This document shows, piece by piece, positions 1-7,215 of a DNA stretch of 64,000 nt. Numbering within the stretch: position 1 is the stretch's first letter; each line of letters begins with the position of its first letter. The notes under the pieces are model-generated. The model searched no databases, had not been told where the DNA came from, and worked only from the letters and a program-made list of their open reading frames with translations. This stretch comes from Gastranaerophilus sp944325835 (GTDB lineage Bacteria > Cyanobacteriota > Vampirovibrionia > Gastranaerophilales > Gastranaerophilaceae): the NCBI GenBank assembly GCA_963931575.1, contig OZ007029.1, positions 434,001 to 498,000 on the forward strand, given 5' to 3'. Position numbers and translations under genes: made by a program.

Positions 1-1161
1 CACTTTGTACAATTCCTTTCAGGTTTTTCACATATACTGCCTTCCTGGCTTGCTAATCCGCCGGTTTGGCTTATGAATAATACAAGCTCTGCTTTGAAAA
101 TCTGCAAAGATGCAGGCATCACGGATGTTACTACCGTTATTCCGCATATTGCAGGTATTCCGATTTGTATAAATGTTCCGGCTATTTTGATGATAGTTTT
201 AACCGCGGCAATATTGATTAAGGGTACTAAAGATTCTGCTAAAATGGCAGGGATTATGGTTGTTATTAAACTTGCAGTTATTGCATTATTTGTATTGGGC
301 GGAGCGTTTTATGTTAAGCCTGAAAACTGGACACCTTTTGCGCCAAACGGGTTTGAAGGTATTTTCGCCGGTGCGTTTTTAATCTTCTTTGCCTATATTG
401 GTTTTGACGCTGTTGCAACTGCAGCGGAAGAATGTAAAAACCCTCAAAGAGATTTGCCGATTGGTATTATTGGTTCATTATTGCTGACAACAATAGTTTA
501 CGTGCTTGTAGCTTTAGTTTTAACCGGTATGCAGCCGACAAGCGGCGTAACTATTCCGACGGACTTCCTGAAAGCTCCTATGGCTTATGCAATGGGTGCG
601 GCCGGTAAAAACTTCTTTGCCGGATTGATTTCTGCAGGTTCTCTTGCAGGTTTGACTTCTGTATTGCTGGTTATGATGATGGCAGCTATCAGAACTTTAT
701 ACGCTATGAGCCGTGATAACTTTATCTCTAAGAGATTTCAAAAGTTACACCCTGTATTTAAAACTCCGCATATTTTGACTTGGACAGTTTGTGCACTTTC
801 AATTATCGGTGTTTTATTACTTGATTTGAATGTTGCGGCTGAACTTTCCAACTTCGGTACATTTGCTTCCTTCATTGTGGTTTGTATCGCCGTTTTGATT
901 TTGAGAAAAACCGAACCGGATCGCGAAAGACCATTTAAAGTTCCGTTCTCTCCGTTGTTCCCGATTCTGGGTATACTTTGCTGCGGCGGTTTGATGATTT
1001 ATAAAATGCAATTTGCATCAAGTTCAGGCTTGTTGTTCCCGCTCTGGCTTGGTATTGGTGCATTGATTTACCTCTATTACGGATTCGTTAAAAACCGTAA
1101 TTACGAAAATGAAGTACACAACGAAAAAGTAGCACTTAAAAAGCAGGAAATAACTAAATAA
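1..1161 (+). CDS. APC-family amino-acid permease, 5' end outside window
   Basis: Inner-membrane amino-acid/cation symporter of the APC superfamily (cationic amino-acid transporter branch). The frame is open from base 1 without a start and matches the downstream paralogue from its first codons (HFVQFLSGF here, YFVQFLKGF there), so the gene continues upstream of the window; the ATG at 73 is internal. About nine hydrophobic segments are visible. A block containing FYVKPENWTPFAPNGFEG is almost identical in both paralogues. The stop is followed one base later by the second permease, so the two form an operon from a tandem duplication. The substrate cannot be read from sequence. Confidence 0.9.
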   Translation, partial: HFVQFLSGFSHILPSWLANPPVWLMNNTSSALKICKDAGITDVTTVIPHIAGIPICINVPAILMIVLTAAILIKGTKDSAKMAGIMVVIKLAVIALFVLGGAFYVKPENWTPFAPNGFEGIFAGAFLIFFAYIGFDAVATAAEECKNPQRDLPIGIIGSLLLTTIVYVLVALVLTGMQPTSGVTIPTDFLKAPMAYAMGAAGKNFFAGLISAGSLAGLTSVLLVMMMAAIRTLYAMSRDNFISKRFQKLHPVFKTPHILTWTVCALSIIGVLLLDLNVAAELSNFGTFASFIVVCIAVLILRKTEPDRERPFKVPFSPLFPILGILCCGGLMIYKMQFASSSGLLFPLWLGIGALIYLYYGFVKNRNYENEVHNEKVALKKQEITK

Positions 1162-1162
1162 A

Positions 1163-2680
1163 ATGGGTTTAATAGAAAATATTTTAAAAAGGAAAAGCCC
1201 TGACGAGTTACTGGCTGTCAGTAAAAAATCCGAACTTAAAAAGACATTAAACGTATTTGATTTAATGATAATAGGTATAGGGGCGGTTGTCGGAACCGGT
1301 ATATTTACGATTATCGGTTCTGCAATCAAGGGCGGTCTGGAAGGCGCAGGCGCAGGCCCTGCTGTTATTATCTCTATGATACTGGCAGCGATTGCGTGTG
1401 TATTTTCAGCACTTTGTTACAGCGAAATCGCGGCAATGATGCCTATTGCCGGAAGCGCTTATACATATACTTACGCAACAATGGGTGAATTTATGGCGTG
1501 GATGGTCGGCTGGATTTTAATGCTGGAGTATGCTATCGGAAATATTACGGTGGCAAGTGCATGGACTGGATATTTTGTTCAGTTTCTCAAAGGTTTTAAA
1601 CATCTTTTACCCGCGTTTGTCGTTAACTTCCCGCTCTGGCTCAGAAACGATTACAGAACAATTCTCACTATGTGCAATCAGAACGGTTTGAATCCGCACG
1701 ATTATATGCCGTTTTTATTTGATAAAATTCCGGTTGCAATCAATCTCCCTGCAATTTTTATTGTACTTGTTTTGACTCTGTTGTTGATTAAAGGTGTTAA
1801 AGAGTCAACAAGAGTTGCAAGTATTATGGTTGCAGTGAATATGTTTATGATTTTGTCATTTATTGTGGTCGGTGCGTTTTACGTTAAGCCTGAAAACTGG
1901 ACTCCTTTTGCCCCGAACGGGTTTGAAGGTATTTTTATGGGGGCGTTTTTGATTTTCTTTGCATATATCGGTTTTGATGCAATTTCAACGTGTGCTGAGG
2001 AAACAGAAAACCCGCAGCGGGATTTACCTATCGGTATTTTGGGAACTTTAATTTTCTGCACGGTGTTGTACGTTTTTGTAGCACTTGTGTTAACAGGAAT
2101 TGTTCCTTTGCAAACGATTAATACCTCTGCACCGATTGCGGCGGCAATGAAATTCGTCGGTAAAGACTGGTTCGCGGGAGTTATTTCTACAGGTGCTCTT
2201 TGCGCATTGACTTCTGTTCTTTTGATTTATCAACTGGGAACAACAAGAATTTTATACGCAATGAGCCGTGACAGATTTTTGCCAAAGGCGGTTAGAGTCA
2301 TTCACAGAAAATTCAGAACCCCTCACGTTCTGACCTGGATTGCCGGTATTATTGTCATTATCGGGTCATTGTTTATGGATTTGAACATATCGGCAGAACT
2401 TTGTAACTTCGGTACCTTTACATCATTTATAATAATTTGTATTGCGGTATTGATTTTGAGAAAAACAGAACCAAAAAGGGAACGTCCGTTCAAAGTTCCG
2501 CTCTGTCCGTGGTTCCCGATTTTAGGGATTTTAACGTGCGGCGGATTAATGGTTTATTCAATGAAATTTTTGAAAACCTCGTCAATATACTTTCCGCTGT
2601 GGTTGTTGATGGGCATAGCGATTTACGCGGCATACGGATACAAACAAAAAAGACTTGAAGATATGGGAAAACGGCAGTAG
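1163..2680 (+). CDS. APC-family amino-acid permease (second copy)
   Basis: Complete 505-residue paralogue of the preceding gene, a usual length for YfnA/CAT-type transporters with about 12 membrane segments. The N-terminus has the family signature around GIGAVVGTGIFTIIG (TM1, the helix-breaking substrate site). The start ATG lies one base after the upstream stop, which implies co-transcription and probably translational coupling. Its stop codon lies inside the left arm of a rho-independent terminator, ending the operon. Membrane transporter is certain; the specific amino acid is unknown. Confidence 0.92.
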   Translation: MGLIENILKRKSPDELLAVSKKSELKKTLNVFDLMIIGIGAVVGTGIFTIIGSAIKGGLEGAGAGPAVIISMILAAIACVFSALCYSEIAAMMPIAGSAYTYTYATMGEFMAWMVGWILMLEYAIGNITVASAWTGYFVQFLKGFKHLLPAFVVNFPLWLRNDYRTILTMCNQNGLNPHDYMPFLFDKIPVAINLPAIFIVLVLTLLLIKGVKESTRVASIMVAVNMFMILSFIVVGAFYVKPENWTPFAPNGFEGIFMGAFLIFFAYIGFDAISTCAEETENPQRDLPIGILGTLIFCTVLYVFVALVLTGIVPLQTINTSAPIAAAMKFVGKDWFAGVISTGALCALTSVLLIYQLGTTRILYAMSRDRFLPKAVRVIHRKFRTPHVLTWIAGIIVIIGSLFMDLNISAELCNFGTFTSFIIICIAVLILRKTEPKRERPFKVPLCPWFPILGILTCGGLMVYSMKFLKTSSIYFPLWLLMGIAIYAAYGYKQKRLEDMGKRQ

Positions 2681-2697
2681 TTATACTGCCGTTTTTT
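2671..2697 (+). terminator. Rho-independent terminator of the permease operon
   Basis: Nine-base perfect stem ACGGCAGTA/TACTGCCGT with a 4-base loop, followed by six T. The left arm contains the permease stop codon. Confidence 0.9.
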
Positions 2698-2702
2698 AGG
2701 GC

Positions 2703-2737
2703 TTGACTAATAATAATAATAAAAAATAATACATAAT
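2703..2737 (+). promoter_or_regulatory. PV-family promoter of PV1, with expanded spacer
   Basis: TTGACT at 2703-2708 and CATAAT at 2732-2737, as in the other PV units, but the spacer is 23 bases instead of 17 and begins with an AAT triplet run (AATAATAATAAT). The extra six bases equal two AAT units. If the same elements are used here the promoter should be weak; an alternative -10 in the AT-rich spacer is possible. Confidence 0.6.
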
Positions 2738-2770
2738 AATTGTGTATCAAAAGAAAGGAAGGGTAAATGA

Positions 2771-3910
2771 ATGAACGAAATTAAGACTGTAACGACAAGG
2801 ACAGGGGGGGGGGGGCCGGCTGAGCCGGTGCCATATTTGGTTCCGAGCGACTGGACCACAAAAAATTTGAGGGAAAAAGCGCGAGCGTTGGCGTTTACCA
2901 TGTTTGGCGGGCTTAGCCGCTCTACTGAGTCGAGCGCCATAAAGGGCTTATGGGGTTACGGACGACGAATAGCCTTTACAATGGCAGAAATATTATTATC
3001 CCTGACGATAATCGGTGTTGTGGCTGCGATAACGCTGCCGAGCCTCACGGGCAACATAAATGAGCGCACATGGAACACACAAAGAAAAGCTCTTTATGCA
3101 CGGTTTAGTCAGGCGATAGCTCTTATGCCCGCATTGAACGGCTTCGGAACCCTGATTGAGGAAACTGACAGCGCAGGTTCAACGTCAATAGAAGATACTG
3201 CTGCTGAAACTTTTGTCACAAGCGGACTTTCAAAAGTTTTAAAGATTAATAACATCTGTGACAATGAACATCTGGAAGATTGCGGTATTGCAAATTCTTG
3301 GACTACTATGGATGGTGATAATATTTCTGTTCCAACAACAATGAAAGATTTAAATCAATTTATTGTGAGTAATTCATATCCGGGCGTAGAGTTTTCGCAG
3401 ATTAATACAAAAGCTGCTGCATTTGAAACTGCAAACGGAGAAAGTGTTCTGGTTTATTATGCCCCGGGCTGTCAGCCAAATAATAATGAAACAACAGAGC
3501 ATAACTCGCAAGCAAAAATGTGTGCGAACTTTGTTTTCGATATGAATGGCAACAAAGGGCCGAATACTGTGGGTAAAGATATCGGGTTCCTGACGGTATT
3601 TTATCCGATTGATTCAAAAGTTGTAGCGCCAATACCATATCAACGTGACGCCGGTACAAATATTGCTCAAGAAGATGCCTCGGCTGCTTGCACTGCACAA
3701 GATCCGGAATACAGAATTCCTAATATGTATGAAATGGCGTCACTGTTTACAAATAAAGATTTGATTGGTAATATTACCAGCAGCGTCGGCTACAATACAT
3801 CTTCAGTGCTTTCCTCAACTCAGGCATGGAGAGTCGGAACTCAGTCCGGTAATTTTTGGGTTGGTGAAAAATCCCTGGCAAGATATCTTCGCTGTGTTAA
3901 GCGTAACTAA
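2771..3910 (+). CDS. PV1: phase-variable prepilin-like protein with DUF1566-like C-terminus (in frame, ON)
   Basis: Predicted exported pseudopilin-like surface protein. From ATG 2771 (Shine-Dalgarno GAAAGGAAGG), codons 12-15 are made by a 12-G run (TGGGGP); the frame stays open through a 68-residue leader to the prepilin signal A|FTMAEILLSL, with Glu at +5 and a long hydrophobic helix. The mature part is about 311 residues, with family blocks NGFGTL, INNICDNEHLEDCG and NGNKGPNTVGKDIG, ending in a DUF1566/Lcl-like module (EYRIPNMYEMASLF ... AW ... RCVKRN). A second 'AFTM' lies 27 residues before the signal, suggesting an insertion at that boundary. It is the only PV copy in frame in this assembly. 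Export and processing are inferred. Confidence 0.8.
   Translation: MNEIKTVTTRTGGGGPAEPVPYLVPSDWTTKNLREKARALAFTMFGGLSRSTESSAIKGLWGYGRRIAFTMAEILLSLTIIGVVAAITLPSLTGNINERTWNTQRKALYARFSQAIALMPALNGFGTLIEETDSAGSTSIEDTAAETFVTSGLSKVLKINNICDNEHLEDCGIANSWTTMDGDNISVPTTMKDLNQFIVSNSYPGVEFSQINTKAAAFETANGESVLVYYAPGCQPNNNETTEHNSQAKMCANFVFDMNGNKGPNTVGKDIGFLTVFYPIDSKVVAPIPYQRDAGTNIAQEDASAACTAQDPEYRIPNMYEMASLFTNKDLIGNITSSVGYNTSSVLSSTQAWRVGTQSGNFWVGEKSLARYLRCVKRN
2804..2815 (+). repeat. Poly-G tract, 12 G (PV1, in frame)
   Basis: Mononucleotide run inside codons 12-15 of PV1. From ATG 2771 to the first base after the run is 45 bases, so 12 (or 15) G keeps the frame: ON. Confidence 0.95.
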
Positions 3911-3924
3911 GCATAATTTTTACA

Positions 3925-3949
3925 AGGGGGCGGAAAGTTCCGCCCTTTA
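3925..3949 (+). terminator. Probable terminator after PV1
   Basis: GGGCGGAA/TTCCGCCC hairpin with a 2-base loop followed by a short T-rich stretch. The T run is weak. Confidence 0.6.
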
Positions 3950-3966
3950 CTATTACCAGGTCAACT

Positions 3967-3985
3967 TTGTAAATTTTTGTAACAA
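3967..3985 (-). promoter_or_regulatory. Copy of a TTGTTACAAAA..TTTACAA motif
   Basis: Read on the minus strand this is TTGTTACAAAAATTTACAA, resembling sequences upstream of the genes at 13948, 46320 and 49638. Here it lies in the intergenic region before the GH57 gene and points away from it. Function unknown. Confidence 0.3.
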
Positions 3986-4099
3986 ATACACCCCCGAATT
4001 AATCCTTTAGTATTATTTTTTCTACCCGTTTGTGCTATATTAAATCATGTAAGAATGTGGATTAATATACCATAGTTAGAATAAGAAATGGAGGCTAAA

Positions 4100-5818
4100 A
4101 TGACAGTTGGACAATTCGTGTTTATGTTGCACAGTCATCTCCCGTACTACAGAAAAGCGGGAATGTGGCCGTTTGGGGAAGAAAACCTTTACGAATGTAT
4201 GGCAGAAACCTACGTGCCTTTGCTGAATGCAATATCCGAATTATATGATGAAGGTATTAAAGCGAAACTTACGGTTGGTATTACGCCGATTTTGGCTGAA
4301 CAGCTTAATGACCAGCATCTTAAAGAAGGTTTTGTTAAGTATTTAGATTCAAGAATTGCTCAAGTGTCTAAGGATTTGGAAAGATATCCGGATCCGAAAG
4401 TTCCTCACTCACAGCACTTAAAATACCTCGCAAAGTATTATTTTGACTGGTTTAATCACATCAGAGATTCGTTCGTAAATAAATACGGCATGGATTTGAT
4501 TGCTCAATTTAAAAAATATCAGGATTTAGGCTGTATTGAAATTACGACTTCCGGTGCAACTCACGGGTTCTCTCCGCTGCTGGCAACAGACAGCAATCTG
4601 AATGCGCAGTTTAAAGTCGGCTCCGATACAACAGAAAGACTTTTCGGCAAACGTGCTAAGGGCTGCTGGCTTCCTGAATGTGCTTACAGACAAGGTTATG
4701 AGTTCGTTGGTAAGGACGGTAAGAAAAAATGGCGTCCGGCTATTGAAGTTACTCTGCAAAATAACGGTATTGAGTACTTCTTTACTGAATCTCATGTTAT
4801 TGAAGGGGGTAACTCTATCGGAAACCGCCGTGTAATAGGTATTTACGGTAATATTGAATATATTCCGCTTCCGGATCGCCCTGCAACCGGTTATGATACT
4901 TATTCTGCTTACTGGCTGCCGGATGCGCAGGTTGCTGTTATGGGCAGAAACGACAGAGCTGGTTATCAGGTTTGGTCTGCTGCTGACGGTTATCCGGGTG
5001 ACGGATGTTTCAGAGAATTCCACAAAAAAGACGACAAGTCCGGCATGCACTACTGGAGAATTACTTCTCCAAAAACGGATTTAGGCGACAAAATGCTTTA
5101 TGATCCGGTGCTTGCTCTGAATAAAATCAGCGAAAACTCTGATCACTACACAACTTTAATCTACCACTTGATGAATGATTACAAAAAAGCTACCGGCAAA
5201 GAAGGGCTGGTAATGGTATCGTTCGACACAGAACTTTTCGGCCACTGGTGGTTTGAAGGTGTTGAATTCATTAAACAGGTAATCAAAAAATTCAACAACT
5301 TTGTTCCGGAAGTTGAAAGAATGACAGCAGGTGAATACTTAAAAGCTTATCCGCCGAAAGAAGCTATTCAAATTCCTGAAAGTTCCTGGGGACAAGGCGG
5401 TCACTTCTATGTATGGCAAAACCATCTTACTGAATGGATGTGGCCTATTATTCACTCTTGCGAAAAAAGAATTAATGCTATTGTGGATAATTATCCTGAA
5501 ATTCCTGAGGATAAACTTCTCCACCGTGCGTTGAACCAGCTTGCAAGAGAAAATCTGCTGCTGCAAAGTTCAGACTGGCCGTTCCTGATTACGACATGGC
5601 AGGCTAAAGACTACGCAACAGATAGGTTCAGAGAACACGTTGACCGCTTTGAAACTATCGCGGATATGATTGAAAGCGGTAATATAGATGATGCGAAGCT
5701 GAAAGAAATCGAAAGTATTGATAATTGTTTCCCGGTAATAGATTACAGGGTTTATCAATCAATAGAGGAGGGTGTAATTCCTCAGCAATCAGCGAAACTC
5801 GCACCACTTTACAATTAG
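4100..5818 (+). CDS. Glycoside hydrolase family 57 protein (probable 1,4-alpha-glucan branching enzyme or amylase)
   Basis: GH57 enzymes cleave or transfer alpha-1,4-glucan chains in glycogen/starch metabolism; cytoplasmic, no signal peptide. Start at 4100 is chosen because an ideal GGAGG sits at 4090-4094; the in-frame ATG at 4088 would overlap that site. Visible motifs: HSHLPY near residue 11 (family HxHxP motif), GCWLPECAY with the expected nucleophile Glu193, and SFDTELFGHWWFEG with the expected acid/base Asp376. The 572-residue length and helical C-terminal part fit the branching-enzyme branch (DUF1957 group). Which activity it has cannot be fixed from sequence. Single-gene unit ending in a strong terminator. 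Confidence 0.9.
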   Translation: MTVGQFVFMLHSHLPYYRKAGMWPFGEENLYECMAETYVPLLNAISELYDEGIKAKLTVGITPILAEQLNDQHLKEGFVKYLDSRIAQVSKDLERYPDPKVPHSQHLKYLAKYYFDWFNHIRDSFVNKYGMDLIAQFKKYQDLGCIEITTSGATHGFSPLLATDSNLNAQFKVGSDTTERLFGKRAKGCWLPECAYRQGYEFVGKDGKKKWRPAIEVTLQNNGIEYFFTESHVIEGGNSIGNRRVIGIYGNIEYIPLPDRPATGYDTYSAYWLPDAQVAVMGRNDRAGYQVWSAADGYPGDGCFREFHKKDDKSGMHYWRITSPKTDLGDKMLYDPVLALNKISENSDHYTTLIYHLMNDYKKATGKEGLVMVSFDTELFGHWWFEGVEFIKQVIKKFNNFVPEVERMTAGEYLKAYPPKEAIQIPESSWGQGGHFYVWQNHLTEWMWPIIHSCEKRINAIVDNYPEIPEDKLLHRALNQLARENLLLQSSDWPFLITTWQAKDYATDRFREHVDRFETIADMIESGNIDDAKLKEIESIDNCFPVIDYRVYQSIEEGVIPQQSAKLAPLYN

Positions 5819-5822
5819 AATA

Positions 5823-5855
5823 ATAAAGCCCCCATTTTAAAAGGGGGCTTTATTA
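5823..5855 (+). terminator. Rho-independent terminator of GH57 gene
   Basis: AAAGCCCCC ... GGGGGCTTT stem with A/T-rich loop, followed by TTATTATT. Confidence 0.9.
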
Positions 5856-5871
5856 TTCGGAGCAATCGGTC

Positions 5872-5900
5872 TTGACTAATCAAGAAAAGTAGTACATAAT
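5872..5900 (+). promoter_or_regulatory. PV-family promoter of PV2
   Basis: TTGACT at 5872-5877, 17-base spacer, CATAAT at 5895-5900 (context TACATAATGA). Same architecture as the other PV units. Confidence 0.85.
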
Positions 5901-5948
5901 GAAGATGTGTAAAAAGAAGCGGGTATTAACCCGAGAAAGGATAGAAAG

Positions 5949-7083
5949 ATGAAAAAACAGAGAATTGTAAGTATTAGTACGGGGGGGGGGGGGGCGTGCC
6001 TTACCCGCAAAATTAGGTATTGAGGACATTAGTTCCCTATGTCATGCTGAACTTGTTTCAGCATCTGTCCAGCGAGGCGTGCTACCGGTAACGTTGGATA
6101 GATCCCGAAATAAATTCGGGATGACATTTGCCTTCACCATGGCAGAGATACTGTTATCCCTGACGATAATCGGCGTGGTGGCGGCGATAACGTTACCGAG
6201 CCTCACAGGCAACATTAACGAGCGCACCTGGAACACCCAGAGAAAAGCGCTTTATGCCCGATTTAGTCAGGCGATAGCTCTTATGCCCGCATTGAACGGA
6301 TATGGAACGTTACGAGAAGAAACCGACAGCGCAGGTTCAACGTCAATAGAAGATACTGCTGCTGAAACTTTTGTCACAAGCGGACTTTCAAAAGTTTTAA
6401 AGATTAATAACATCTGTGACAGTGAACATCTTGAAGATTGTGGCATAAATTCGACTTTAGTTACACTGAATGGTTCTACGATTGATACCCCTAAGACAAT
6501 GTCTGAATTAAATCCCCACATGACTGATAATACTGTAATCGGCGGCGGTTTTGGAGTTCCTTATAAACAGCTGGATACAAAAGCCGCAGCATTTGAAACA
6601 CAAAACGGTGAAAGTATTTTGGCCTTTTATAATCCAAACTGTCAGCCGGCAATGGGTGAAACGTCAAACTATGCTGTTCAACCGAAAATATGTTTAAATT
6701 TTATTTTTGACATGAACGGTAACAAAGGCCCGAATACTGTCGGAAAAGATATAGGTTTTATGTCTGTATTGTACCCGACGGATAGTGCAGTTGTTGCACC
6801 AAATGTTCCTGTGCAGCGGGCTTCTTCTACTGCAAATCAACAGGATGCAATGTCAATTTGTAAAGAGCAGGATTCGGAATTTAGAATTCCTAGTCAGGAT
6901 GAACTTGCGTCTATGTTTGTTAACCAGAGGTTAATCAATGGTGAGATGGTTACAGGCAGTACAAATTACTGGTCGGCAACCTTGTATGACTCTACAAGAG
7001 CTTGGACGCAGGGGTTCTCCAGCGGCGGCCGGTTAATCCATGCCAGAAGCAGTGCATTTAGGGTTCACTGTGTGAAACGCTAA
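5949..7083 (+). CDS. PV2: phase-variable prepilin-like protein (frameshifted by poly-G, OFF)
   Basis: Start ATG 5949 with the family Shine-Dalgarno AAAGGA. MKKQRIVSIST leads into 14 G; in this state reading ends at a TGA 24 bases after the tract. With 13 or 16 G the frame runs into the long downstream ORF (continuous from base 5995): a 61-residue leader containing REP-like sequence, then A|FTMAEILLSL, then a mature domain of about 316 residues with INNICDSEHLEDCG and NGNKGPNTVGKDIG, and a DUF1566-like end (EFRIPSQDELASMF, NYWSATLYDSTRAWTQGF, VHCVKR). About 120 bp around 6321-6440 are nearly identical to PV1 (3180-3300), including silent positions. Not a decayed gene: apart from the tract frame it is intact. 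Confidence 0.8.
5981..5994 (+). repeat. Poly-G tract, 14 G (PV2, out of frame)
   Basis: Run of 14 G after codon 10 of PV2. In-frame reading needs 13 or 16, so it is one base from ON. Confidence 0.95.
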
Positions 7084-7114
7084 GGGTAAGCTCTGTTTCT
7101 GTAATATCAATAAT

Positions 7115-7193
7115 AGCCCAGCGAATGACATTAAAACCCATATCGGATAGCTGTTTTTCTATCCGGAGGTTGTCAAACTCATTGGGCTTTTTT
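7115..7193 (+). terminator. Possible structured terminator between PV2 and glmS
   Basis: AGCCCA at 7115 can pair with TGGGCT at 7183, followed by TTTTTT; inside lies a second hairpin (CGGATAG/CTATCCG). It could terminate PV2. The long interior makes the call uncertain. Confidence 0.4.
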
Positions 7194-7215
7194 AATTTTA
7201 CAGTTTGCGTTGTTA

